Source: Vibrio sp. CAU 1672
Lineage (GTDB): Bacteria > Pseudomonadota > Gammaproteobacteria > Enterobacterales > Vibrionaceae
NCBI RefSeq assembly: GCF_029223195.1
Contig: NZ_JARHUF010000005.1
Span: 1 to 64,000 of the forward strand
Direction of reading: 5' to 3'
DNA: 64,000 nucleotides
This document shows positions 56,570 through 64,000 of the stretch, piece by piece (position 1 is the stretch's first letter; each line of letters begins with the position of its first letter). The translations under genes and the position numbers were made by a program. The notes below the pieces were generated by a model. That model was given only the letters and a program-made list of their open reading frames with translations, searched no databases and was not told the DNA's origin.

Positions 56570-57301
56570 TTACTTACCGAAGTACTTGTTGTAGATCACA
56601 TCGTATTCACCGTTCGCTTTCACCGCTTGCAGTGCCACATTCAGCTTGTTCACCAGCTCTTGGTTGTTTTTGTTAACCGCGATGCCGAAACCATTACCAA
56701 AGTACTGAGGATTGGTAACCGGTTTACCGACATAAACCAGGCTGTCTTCTTTCTTGAACCACTCAGCCACAACAGCGGTATCACCAAATACCGAGTCAAT
56801 ACGGCCATTTTTCATATCGATGAATGCATCCTGGTAGCTTGAGTAAGGAACCGCAGTGACACCCGGCATTTTTTCGATCAGGTAGCTTTGGTGTGTGGTG
56901 CCGTTTTGCACCCCGACACGTTTGCCTTGTAGTGCCGCCGGGTCAGCCACTTTGCCCTCAATAGACACAAACGCAGCAGCATTGTCATAGTAAGGCTGAG
57001 AAAAACTCACCTGCTCCAGACGGGCTTCGGTAATATCCATCGCCGAAATCGCCGCATCGTAACGCTTAAACTTCAGTGCCGGGATCAGGCTGTCAAACGC
57101 CTGGTTATGAAAACTGCATTTGGCTTCCAGCTCTTTACACAACGCATTGGCCAAATCAACATCAAAGCCCTGAATTTGGTTGTTCTCATCCATGTACTCA
57201 AATGGCGCGTAAGTCGCCTCCATGGCAAACTTGATCTCTTGCTGCGCCGCTGCGTTTGCTGAAACAAGGCCGATTAAAGAAGCTAGTAGAATTTTTTTCA
57301 T
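56570..57301 (-). CDS. artI: Arginine/lysine-type periplasmic binding protein
   Basis: 243-residue periplasmic solute-binding protein with a signal peptide (KKILLASLIGLVSANAAAQ). Family signature: FAMEATYAPFEYMDENNQIQ, GFDVDLANALCKELEAKC, YDAAISAMDITEARLEQVSF and VGVQNGTTHQSYL. It is placed between artP and artQ as in E. coli artPIQM. ArtI or ArtJ-like specificity (arginine) is inferred from context. Confidence 0.92.
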   Translation of the reverse strand: MKKILLASLIGLVSANAAAQQEIKFAMEATYAPFEYMDENNQIQGFDVDLANALCKELEAKCSFHNQAFDSLIPALKFKRYDAAISAMDITEARLEQVSFSQPYYDNAAAFVSIEGKVADPAALQGKRVGVQNGTTHQSYLIEKMPGVTAVPYSSYQDAFIDMKNGRIDSVFGDTAVVAEWFKKEDSLVYVGKPVTNPQYFGNGFGIAVNKNNQELVNKLNVALQAVKANGEYDVIYNKYFGK

Positions 57302-57360
57302 TGCAATACTCCGTGTGTACTTTCTTGGGCTGACACTCGCAATGACAGCCGGGCTGTTTA

Positions 57361-58089
57361 TTAGTGTTTTAAATATTCAGCAAACTGTGTGGTTTGCGGG
57401 TTAGTAAAGGCGTCATGGGTGCCGTGCTCGACGATGTAACCTTTTTCAAGATACAGCACATGACTGGCAATTTTTTTAGCAAAATCAACTTCATGGGTCA
57501 CAACAACCTGAGTAATCCCAGTTTCACTTAAATCGTTGATGATCTTTACCACCTGATTGGTGATTTCCGGATCGAGTGCCGCCGTCGGTTCATCAAAAAG
57601 CAGTACTTCAGGTTTCATCATCAAAGCCCGGGCAATCGCGACCCGCTGTTGCTGTCCGCCGGACAGTTGCATCGGCCATGCATCGGCTTTATCCGCCAGA
57701 TGAAGGGTCGCCAGTATTTGCATTGCCTGGCTATGCGCCTCGGCTTTGTCCATGCCAGCCACTTTGACCGGCGCTTCGATCAGATTTTCCATCACCGTCA
57801 TGTGTGGCCACAGATTGTACTGCTGAAACACCATGCCAACTTTACGACGCAGCTCAAGACCTTGCTTCTCTTTAATTTCCCCAGAGAAATCAAACGACTG
57901 TGTCGCAATGTTTAGCTGACCGTTATCCGCTCCTTCCAGTAGGTTGAGTACGCGGAGCAACGAGCTTTTCCCGGCGCCGCTCGGACCAAGTAACACCAGT
58001 GTTTCACCGCTTTCACAATCAAAACTGACATTGTGAAGAACCTGTGTTTCACCGTACGATTTGTTGATGCCTTTTACCTGAATACTCAT
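57361..58089 (-). CDS. artP: Arginine ABC transporter ATP-binding protein ArtP
   Basis: 242 residues. Walker [22 protein letters not shown]-loop [20 protein letters not shown], signature [17 protein letters not shown], Walker [17 protein letters not shown]-loop [11 protein letters not shown]. The start at 58089 gives [13 protein letters not shown], matching the E. coli ArtP N-terminus; an ATG five codons upstream (58104) is less likely. First gene of the art operon. Confidence 0.95.
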   Translation of the reverse strand: MSIQVKGINKSYGETQVLHNVSFDCESGETLVLLGPSGAGKSSLLRVLNLLEGADNGQLNIATQSFDFSGEIKEKQGLELRRKVGMVFQQYNLWPHMTVMENLIEAPVKVAGMDKAEAHSQAMQILATLHLADKADAWPMQLSGGQQQRVAIARALMMKPEVLLFDEPTAALDPEITNQVVKIINDLSETGITQVVVTHEVDFAKKIASHVLYLEKGYIVEHGTHDAFTNPQTTQFAEYLKH

Positions 58090-58213
58090 GCTTAGATACT
58101 GCATTAATTATCACTTAGGACTTATACTACCAATTCGGATTTTTTATGCAATAAAAATGTATAAAAATTTGATTTGTTACTTTTTTGTACAAAAATGAGG
58201 CAGTTCTGTAGAG

Positions 58214-58243
58214 CATATAACTGGTTATACCACCAGTCATATG
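58214..58243. repeat. Inverted repeat upstream of artP
   Basis: CATAT-A-ACTGG and CCAGT-C-ATATG, ten paired bases with one mismatch and an 8-base loop. It lies 125-155 bases upstream of the artP start and 42 bases beyond the stop of the small Cys protein. Operator or weak terminator; undecided. Confidence 0.4.
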
Positions 58244-58284
58244 TCACTAAGGCGAGTAACGCCGGATAGGATTAAGTGATAGCG

Positions 58285-58464
58285 CTAATCGGCTTTTTTT
58301 GCAGATGTGATCGGTGGTACTTTTTGTTTTGCTGCTATGGTGGGCATAAAGAACTCACATGCCTGCCTCGTCGCTGTGGTCGGCTGTTCCCACGCTCCAC
58401 ACATATCGACTGGGCTGCCTTTTACCCGGGTGAACTGACGGCACTGCCCGCATTTATTTGTCAT
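58285..58464 (-). CDS. Small four-Cys protein, 59 residues
   Basis: Reads MTNKCGQCRQFTRVKGSPVD then MCGAWEQPTTATRQACEFF. The pattern C-x2-C, then Cys, then C-x-FF is the spacing of many tiny zinc- or iron-binding proteins. GGGAG precedes its ATG, which lies one base past the stop of the racemase gene, so the two are translationally linked. Function unknown. Confidence 0.7.
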   Translation of the reverse strand: MTNKCGQCRQFTRVKGSPVDMCGAWEQPTTATRQACEFFMPTIAAKQKVPPITSAKKAD

Positions 58465-58465
58465 C

Positions 58466-59197
58466 TTATTTACTCCCATTATCTCTATCTCCCTCTGCCA
58501 ACTCGGCTTGCAAAGCAAAGTCAACCGCTGCCTGCGCATGGATTACCGAAGTATCATACAGCATCGCTGTCGTATGCTGCGCTTGCACCAGCAGCCCTAT
58601 CTCAGTACACCCCAGGATGATAGCCTGCGCTCCCTGCTCCAGCAGCTTATTAATAATGACAAGGTAACTGTCCCGCGAGGTTTGTTTCACCTCACCCCGG
58701 CACAACTCCTCAAAGATCACATCATGAATGACGGTTTGGTCGCTCGCTCCCGGCACCAAAACCTCAATGCCATGTTTGTCAACAAGGCGCTGCTTATAGA
58801 AATCCTGCTCCATGGTAAACCGGGTTCCCAACAGCCCCACTCTGGTTATCCCATCAGCGAGGAGTGCTTGTGCGGTGGCGTCAGCAATGTGCAGTAGTGG
58901 TATTTTGATTGCGGCCTGTACCTGCTCAGCAACCTTGTGCATTGTGTTAGTGCAAATCAACAGACAGTCAGCCCCTCCTGCCTCAACCTGTTTGGCCAAC
59001 TGGCTAAGAAGCTCCGCCGCCTGTTGCCAGTTCCCCTGACGCTGCAGAACTTCGATTTCTGCAAAGTCAACACTGTGCAGACAAATCTTAGCTGAATGTA
59101 ATCCACCAAGTGTGGCCCGGGTTTGTTGATTGATTAGCTGGTAATAATGGCTGGTTGACTTCCAGCTCATACCTCCCAGCAGTCCGATTGTTTTCAT
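58466..59197 (-). CDS. Aspartate/glutamate racemase-family protein
   Basis: 243 residues, PLP-independent racemase of the Asp/Glu (YgeA-like) type. N-terminal LGGMSWKSTSHYYQLIN, first catalytic Cys in LLICTNTMHK and second in AIILGCTEIGLL. Both Cys are present, so it is likely active on Asp, Glu or another acidic amino acid. It is followed by the small four-Cys protein. Confidence 0.88.
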   Translation of the reverse strand: MKTIGLLGGMSWKSTSHYYQLINQQTRATLGGLHSAKICLHSVDFAEIEVLQRQGNWQQAAELLSQLAKQVEAGGADCLLICTNTMHKVAEQVQAAIKIPLLHIADATAQALLADGITRVGLLGTRFTMEQDFYKQRLVDKHGIEVLVPGASDQTVIHDVIFEELCRGEVKQTSRDSYLVIINKLLEQGAQAIILGCTEIGLLVQAQHTTAMLYDTSVIHAQAAVDFALQAELAEGDRDNGSK

Positions 59198-60363
59198 TAT
59201 TTCCCTCTATTTAACGCTATGTGCTGTTCTAGCGCTGATCAAAACTAGCATACCGCGCAAATCCAACATTTGATTTATGTTTATATTCCGTTCATCACAC
59301 ACGGAAACTTCAACCTCACATTAGAGCGTCAGAAATGAGTTTAAGAAAAAACTCGCTGGTAAAGAAACACAAAACCATCGAATAACTATAGTAAGTTTCA
59401 TAACAATAATTACTCTTAATTGTTGTTACTGAATAATGTCTAAGCTTCTGATTACGTGCGTTTTTAATGAATGATAATGATGTACTGATGACAATAGCAG
59501 AATAAGCAACCTGAATAGAAGCAGATGAATACCAATCGCTTATTACAAACTACCTTAAGCGAAAGTACATTAAATGAAATCAGCTTAGGCAAGACTTAAA
59601 TAGACAAACTTAGCCAAACTCTCATTGCCTGATATATCAGATTAATTAGATACAGCGGTTAAATACACAATCAGGAATAACTGGATATATACTGCTATCT
59701 TGTCAGTTGTCTATCTACTGGCTTATCAGGTCACACGATGATTAATAAAAATGGCGAACAGTTTTAAAGCATCAATTCCGGATTCAGACTCCGATCGTAA
59801 TACTGACCATACCAGCTTATGTGGCTATTCACTCTTTCTCTTCACTAACCCAGGTGTGCAACCAGTAACATTAAGAACTGTCAAGCTAAGCGTTGCATGA
59901 CCTCGCGGTTAGCACATTGTTTGGCTTTTTCTTCCCGAGACAACGCTATGTGTCGAGCACGATCACAGTTTAACTAACAATCTGCTCAGCAAAGCATCAT
60001 GTTCAGTTGCGTCATCATATTGATAAATAATATAAATAATACCACGTCCATAATAGCACAGCGTTTTATTACCAATTCTGGTGGCAGCTCGGTCGAAAAA
60101 TTCTGTTTTATTAATCACCTAAATCGGATAGTATTTGAGTTAAAAATATACAAAATAATCATCCACGCTCTTAAAAGTGTTTATCATCAAACAGTTATAA
60201 GTTTAGAGCTTAATGTCTCTTTGAGACACTAGGTAAAATACGTATAACTGGGTGTGAGTACAGCAGTACTCTTGAGAGCTAATATCAAATGATGTGCATT
60301 CTGTATTAACGATTAACCCTTTACGATCGCTAAGTTATAACATTAGAATTTCAGTTAGTAACC
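59198..60363. other. Gene-free stretch of 1.17 kb
   Basis: AT-rich and the longest gene-free stretch in the window. It carries no ORF with a ribosome binding site; the 77-codon frame at 59999-60232 is AT-biased and featureless. A weak GCTAA / TTAGC hairpin lies near 59884-59915, with a TTTGGCTTTTT run about 10 bases on. It could hide decayed DNA or an unrecognised RNA. Confidence 0.45.
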
Positions 60364-61002
60364 ATGAAGAAGTTATTTTTGCTATTACTATGGACATCGC
60401 TTTCACTTTCGTCCAACGCATTCGCTCAACTGCCGATGCTAAACCAGGAAAGCCAACTAAAACATCAAACTGTTGAAACTATTTATCAAAAGTCTAACCT
60501 TGAGGGTATTATAGACTTTTCTCTCTTCCGAGATGCTTATAATGCTTATCAAAACGCGCCAAAGAAGAAAGCCTTGCTGACTATTATCGACTACAGTAAG
60601 CCTTCGACAGAAAAGCGTTTTTACGTTGTCGATTTAGCCGAGCAGAAACTTATCTTCAACACCTATGTTGCCCATGGTGTGAACAGCGGGAAAAAAACCG
60701 CAACTAAGTTCTCCAACATCGTTAACTCGCGTAAGACCTCACTCGGAACCTTTTTAACCGACACGACCTACTATGGTTCCAATGGCTATTCGCTGCGCCT
60801 GGATGGCTTAACCACAGGGCTTAACGACAACGCCCGCGAACGTTACATTGTGGTTCACGGCGCTGATTACGCCAATGAATCCTTTATCAAGCAAAATGGC
60901 TATCTGGGACGCAGTTGGGGTTGTCCGGCACTGCCTGAAAAACTGTCGCGCCAGATCATTGATACCATTAAAGGTGGCAGTGTTATTTACGCTGCTGCCT
61001 AA
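60364..61002 (+). CDS. Murein L,D-transpeptidase catalytic-domain protein
   Basis: 212 residues with a signal peptide (FLLLLWTSLSLSSNAFA). The YkuD-type active site is visible at the end: His165 in IVVHGADYA and Cys187 in GRSWGCPAL, with the Ser-x-Gly-Cys-like SWGC. It belongs to the 'L,D-transpeptidase catalytic domain family' with FYVVDLAEQKLIFNTYVAHG. It should act on peptidoglycan in the periplasm. Preceded by a long gene-free region. Confidence 0.87.
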   Translation: MKKLFLLLLWTSLSLSSNAFAQLPMLNQESQLKHQTVETIYQKSNLEGIIDFSLFRDAYNAYQNAPKKKALLTIIDYSKPSTEKRFYVVDLAEQKLIFNTYVAHGVNSGKKTATKFSNIVNSRKTSLGTFLTDTTYYGSNGYSLRLDGLTTGLNDNARERYIVVHGADYANESFIKQNGYLGRSWGCPALPEKLSRQIIDTIKGGSVIYAAA

Positions 61003-61031
61003 CCTAACGGTTGCACTCTCATCACAGCACT

Positions 61032-61060
61032 ACACCAAACGGACATAAACCGTTTGGTGT
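61032..61060. terminator. Hairpin downstream of the L,D-transpeptidase gene
   Basis: Perfect 11-bp stem ACACCAAACGG / CCGTTTGGTGT with a 7-base loop; no T tract, so either a Rho-assisted stop or an mRNA-stabilising hairpin. Confidence 0.6.
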
Positions 61061-61214
61061 GGATGAAGCACTAAACCCCTTAGCTCCTCAATAAGTCACC
61101 TCCGGTCATTTTGAACTTCTACGAGGCATATCAAACCGAGAGATCTAGCTCCACCACCAGCAACTCGCTTAGGCTATAGTTTTTATACAGTCTGTTTTCA
61201 TTCAGTTGGTTGCA

Positions 61215-63941
61215 ATGAGTTTTACACTGATACTTTTAGCTCTGGGGGCTGGCTTTTGTTTTCTGCTATTTGGTGCAGGGCTGAGCATTAGTGCACACCG
61301 TAAAGTCAGCGAACTACTTAAGCGCGTCGAACAACTTGAACGGCAGTTAGCCCGTTACCGCGAATCAACCCAACCAACCACTCAGCCTCAATCCAGCAAC
61401 TCTGGCATGGCGGATCCAAGCATCTCAACTCACGGGAGGTTCCCTGAACAAGGAGCACCAGCACACCACGAGGCAGGTGCAAGCCGCCAGCCTCAGCCAA
61501 AGCATGACCTGCAGCACACTTCACCATTATCACGAGGTCATATTCCGTTTAAAGCACGATTGGCGGACAACACCGGGAAAACAATAGCTTTCAACACTCT
61601 TTCGTGGTGGCGAGCTTTGAAACGTTTTCTCGCCTCTTTTCCGACCGGCGACCAGTCAACTAATGCCCTGTTCTGGCTGGGCGGCGTGGTGCTTACACTG
61701 GGTGGCCTGTTTCTGGCCAAATACACCTTAGAAGCAGACTTACTCTCACCAGTCGCTCGCGTACTACTGGGCTTTACAGTAGGCATTGGCTTAATTGGAT
61801 TGGCTGAGTACCTTACCCATAAAAAGGCTCGCTTTCACATCCACAGTGACTACCTCTGTGCTGCGCTGGTTTCGGCAGGCGTGATCACCTGTTATGCCAT
61901 GACCCTGGTTGCTTCTCATTATTATCAGCTTATCTCCGCCGGCCTGGCGTTCACCGCATTGGCGGTAATCGCATTAACGACGACAGCGATGGCGTTGCGC
62001 TATGGTCCGCTTGTCGCGGTGATTGGTATTCTGGGCGCCTACTCTGTACCAGTGCCATTTTGGCATCTCGACTACAGTACCTTAACGCTTGCTGCTTATG
62101 TCGCGTTAGTCAGTATGTCTGCCACCGTTGTCGCCAACCACGTGCAGCGTCGCTGGCTGTGGTGGCTCAGCTTTGTGGCGCACTTTAGTTGGTTTCTGGC
62201 AATCGTGCTACTCAGCTCACGCGGAGATGCATGGATTGTGGTCATGCTTGCGCTGTTTTCACTGTACCTCTATGTGCTGAGCGATATTTTGGGATGGCAA
62301 TTGCGCTACACGCATCTACGACCACTCCCGCTCAAAGTGCTGCTGATGCCGCGTAAAGAGCAAGCCGGGCTACTTGCGTCATTGTTACCTATCTGGCTGT
62401 TCTATTTCGTTTACGGCTATCAGCCAAGCCTTATTTTAGCAACAGCCATCATACTGGCATGTTTATGCACCGCACCGCTGCGCCATTCTGCATTCGATAG
62501 CTGGCCACTACTGGGCTGGCTGTTGTCTATTGCAACCCTGTTGATGCTGTTACCTGAGGTGGATTACCAGGACCTCGATTTTATTTTTACCGGAGCCCAC
62601 CTCTACAGCCAGGTTATTGCCTTCACGCTATTTTGTTACGCCCTCTATATGCAGCGCTGTTATCCGAAACGGCTGGCCTTCTCTCTCTTGCTGGTGGTTG
62701 GCCCCAGCTCACTTTTTGCTCTTTGCTATATATTCTCTCCCCCTCAGGCTAATTTGCTGATGTACTCACTTTGGGCCGTCGAGTTAGCGCTAATCGCCGT
62801 AGTCGCAGAATGGTTTACCGCCCGCCATCACAGGGGATGGGTAAAGCTGTCCGGCGTATTACTTGCCAATGCGAATATCAGCCTGATCCTCACGATGCTG
62901 CTTGAATCCAGCACCTTAACCCTCGCCCTAAGCGCCCAGCTGATAGGCCTGGGATACTGGTGCCGGCGCTTTAACTTATCACCGCCAGCATGGCTGGTTA
63001 AAATCCTGCTGGCGGCAGTCCTGATCCGGCTCACCCTCTTTCCGTGGCTTGACAGCTACAGTGACGAGCTGATACTTGGTGTTCACTGGACGCTCGTCGT
63101 CTACCCGCTGATTATCGCTTTGCTGTTTTTCGCCCGGCGATACTATCAAGATCGTTTAGTGCGCCAAATCATTGCGGGCGCGATGATGCATGTTGCTGCA
63201 CTATTGCTTACCACGGAAAGCAGCTACCAACTTGTCGGTCGTTATCCATACTTTGCCAATCCCGACTTTAATGAAGCAGTATTACTTGCCCAGAACTGGT
63301 TATTAATGGCGGCGGTTTATTGCTATCGCAGTCGTTACTCCATGTCACTGCGTCAGGTCTATCTCGGTTTCGCTCTGCTGCTAACCCTTGGCGCGGGTTA
63401 TTACCATGCCGTGCTGCTTCTGTCGGGCAACCCCTGGTTTATACCGCAAGCGATTGGTGAGTTACCGCTGTGGAACTGGTTATTGCCATTGTGGTTGCTT
63501 CCTGCGCTGATCGTACTGGCAACAAGTCATTTATCACTGTTTCACAGTAAAGCGCGGCTCATCATGTATGGTATTTCGGCACTCTGGTTGGTGCAGTTTG
63601 TCAATGGCACCATTCGCCATCAGTTCCACCACGATATGATCTGGCTGGGGCTGCCGACCGAACAGCTAGAGATGTACGTCTACTCCCTGGTTTGGCTTTT
63701 GATCTCTATCGTGATTCTTGTCATCGCGCACCGTTTCAACACGCCGTTAATAAGGCAAATTGGCTTTGCCATACTCGCGGCTGTGGTGTGTAAAGCGTTC
63801 TTAGTCGACATGTCGCAACTCACCGGGCTTTACCGGGCGCTTTCATTCCTTGGTTTGGGACTCAGTCTGCTTGGTATAGGGTGGCTATTTCAGCGCATGA
63901 AAGACTCTCACTCATTGGGTGGCTGGCAACCAGACACATAA
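61215..63941 (+). CDS. DUF2339 polytopic membrane protein
   Basis: 908 residues with more than 20 hydrophobic helices. One N-terminal helix, then a coiled-coil/linker (KVSELLKRVEQLERQLARYR and a Gln/Pro/Ser-rich stretch at about 50-110), then the DUF2339 membrane domain with WLGGVVLTLGGLFLAKYTLE and GIGLIGLAEYLTHKKA. DUF2339 proteins have no firmly known function; cell-wall or surface-related roles are suspected. ATG 61215 used; a TTG at 61206 is the alternative. The gene ends 59 bases before the window edge and nothing is seen in the remainder. Confidence 0.85.
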   Translation: MSFTLILLALGAGFCFLLFGAGLSISAHRKVSELLKRVEQLERQLARYRESTQPTTQPQSSNSGMADPSISTHGRFPEQGAPAHHEAGASRQPQPKHDLQHTSPLSRGHIPFKARLADNTGKTIAFNTLSWWRALKRFLASFPTGDQSTNALFWLGGVVLTLGGLFLAKYTLEADLLSPVARVLLGFTVGIGLIGLAEYLTHKKARFHIHSDYLCAALVSAGVITCYAMTLVASHYYQLISAGLAFTALAVIALTTTAMALRYGPLVAVIGILGAYSVPVPFWHLDYSTLTLAAYVALVSMSATVVANHVQRRWLWWLSFVAHFSWFLAIVLLSSRGDAWIVVMLALFSLYLYVLSDILGWQLRYTHLRPLPLKVLLMPRKEQAGLLASLLPIWLFYFVYGYQPSLILATAIILACLCTAPLRHSAFDSWPLLGWLLSIATLLMLLPEVDYQDLDFIFTGAHLYSQVIAFTLFCYALYMQRCYPKRLAFSLLLVVGPSSLFALCYIFSPPQANLLMYSLWAVELALIAVVAEWFTARHHRGWVKLSGVLLANANISLILTMLLESSTLTLALSAQLIGLGYWCRRFNLSPPAWLVKILLAAVLIRLTLFPWLDSYSDELILGVHWTLVVYPLIIALLFFARRYYQDRLVRQIIAGAMMHVAALLLTTESSYQLVGRYPYFANPDFNEAVLLAQNWLLMAAVYCYRSRYSMSLRQVYLGFALLLTLGAGYYHAVLLLSGNPWFIPQAIGELPLWNWLLPLWLLPALIVLATSHLSLFHSKARLIMYGISALWLVQFVNGTIRHQFHHDMIWLGLPTEQLEMYVYSLVWLLISIVILVIAHRFNTPLIRQIGFAILAAVVCKAFLVDMSQLTGLYRALSFLGLGLSLLGIGWLFQRMKDSHSLGGWQPDT

Positions 63942-64000
63942 TCGCGTGACAGGTCAGTTGCTTGCGTTGCCATCAGTAGTGTTGGTCCCTATCCGGACAA

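Noticed and set aside
58140..58175. ArgR boxes upstream of artP
   Set aside because: AT-rich TATGCAATAAAAATGTATA looks superficially like an ARG box but aligns to the 18-base consensus with too many mismatches.

Overview
The window is about 64 kb of gene-dense DNA of moderate GC content, almost certainly from a Vibrio or close relative (Vibrionaceae). The best evidence is a Qrr quorum-sensing small RNA (17961-18062, minus strand) with its sigma-54 promoter, a combination known from vibrios. A vibriolysin-type M4 protease, an artPIQM operon in enterobacterial order and several c-di-GMP proteins agree with this. No tRNA, rRNA, CRISPR array, prophage or integron was seen. The only mobile element is the 3' end of an IS481-type insertion sequence at the left edge.

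Layout. 1-2.9 kb: IS end, MerR regulator, thioesterase, DUF2167 membrane protein, NifW-like small protein. 3-7.5 kb: katG, a CDGSH/FMN glutamate-synthase-like fusion, a YbaK-type deacylase. 7.5-13.3 kb: RNase Z, aldehyde dehydrogenase, two GNATs and a Nudix hydrolase, an EamA transporter, and a guanidinium exporter (gdx) behind a guanidine-II riboswitch. 13.4-20.2 kb: secreted M4 protease, endonuclease/phosphatase-fold lipoprotein, PAP2 phosphatase, qrr, RarD-like and TauE-like transporters. 20.4-24.6 kb: a signalling island with a response regulator carrying a helical-repeat C-terminus, a stand-alone Hpt protein, two small proteins and a response regulator-PP2C phosphatase-ATPase protein. 24.8-28.6 kb: GST/TetR pair, PPC-domain protein, a candidate new sRNA, dienelactone hydrolase, GNAT. 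29-35.5 kb: EAL phosphodiesterase, serine-type transporter, TPR-GGDEF cyclase, lipoprotein. 35.5-45.2 kb: broken alkaline phosphatase, SRPBCC/GyrI-like protein, chemoreceptor, coiled-coil membrane protein, YegD chaperone, GH53 galactanase. 46-52.9 kb: a 2-oxoacid dehydrogenase E1-alpha/E1-beta/E2 operon followed by etfBA and, divergently, the ETF-ubiquinone oxidoreductase. This looks like a branched-chain or short-chain acyl oxidation module that passes electrons to ubiquinone. 52.9-64 kb: GST, LysR plus intradiol dioxygenase, artPIQM, Asp/Glu racemase with a small Cys protein, L,D-transpeptidase-fold protein, DUF2339 membrane protein.

The most notable non-coding items are the Qrr RNA with its promoter and a LuxO-like site, the guanidine-II riboswitch, a candidate two-hairpin sRNA at 26655-26763 (minus), two small ORFs with good ribosome binding sites (18248-18364 and 32797-32895), and a LiuR-like palindrome between etfBA and ETF-QO. 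Where several start codons were possible, the start was usually chosen by Shine-Dalgarno spacing. All functional calls come from reading motifs by eye; no database search was run.
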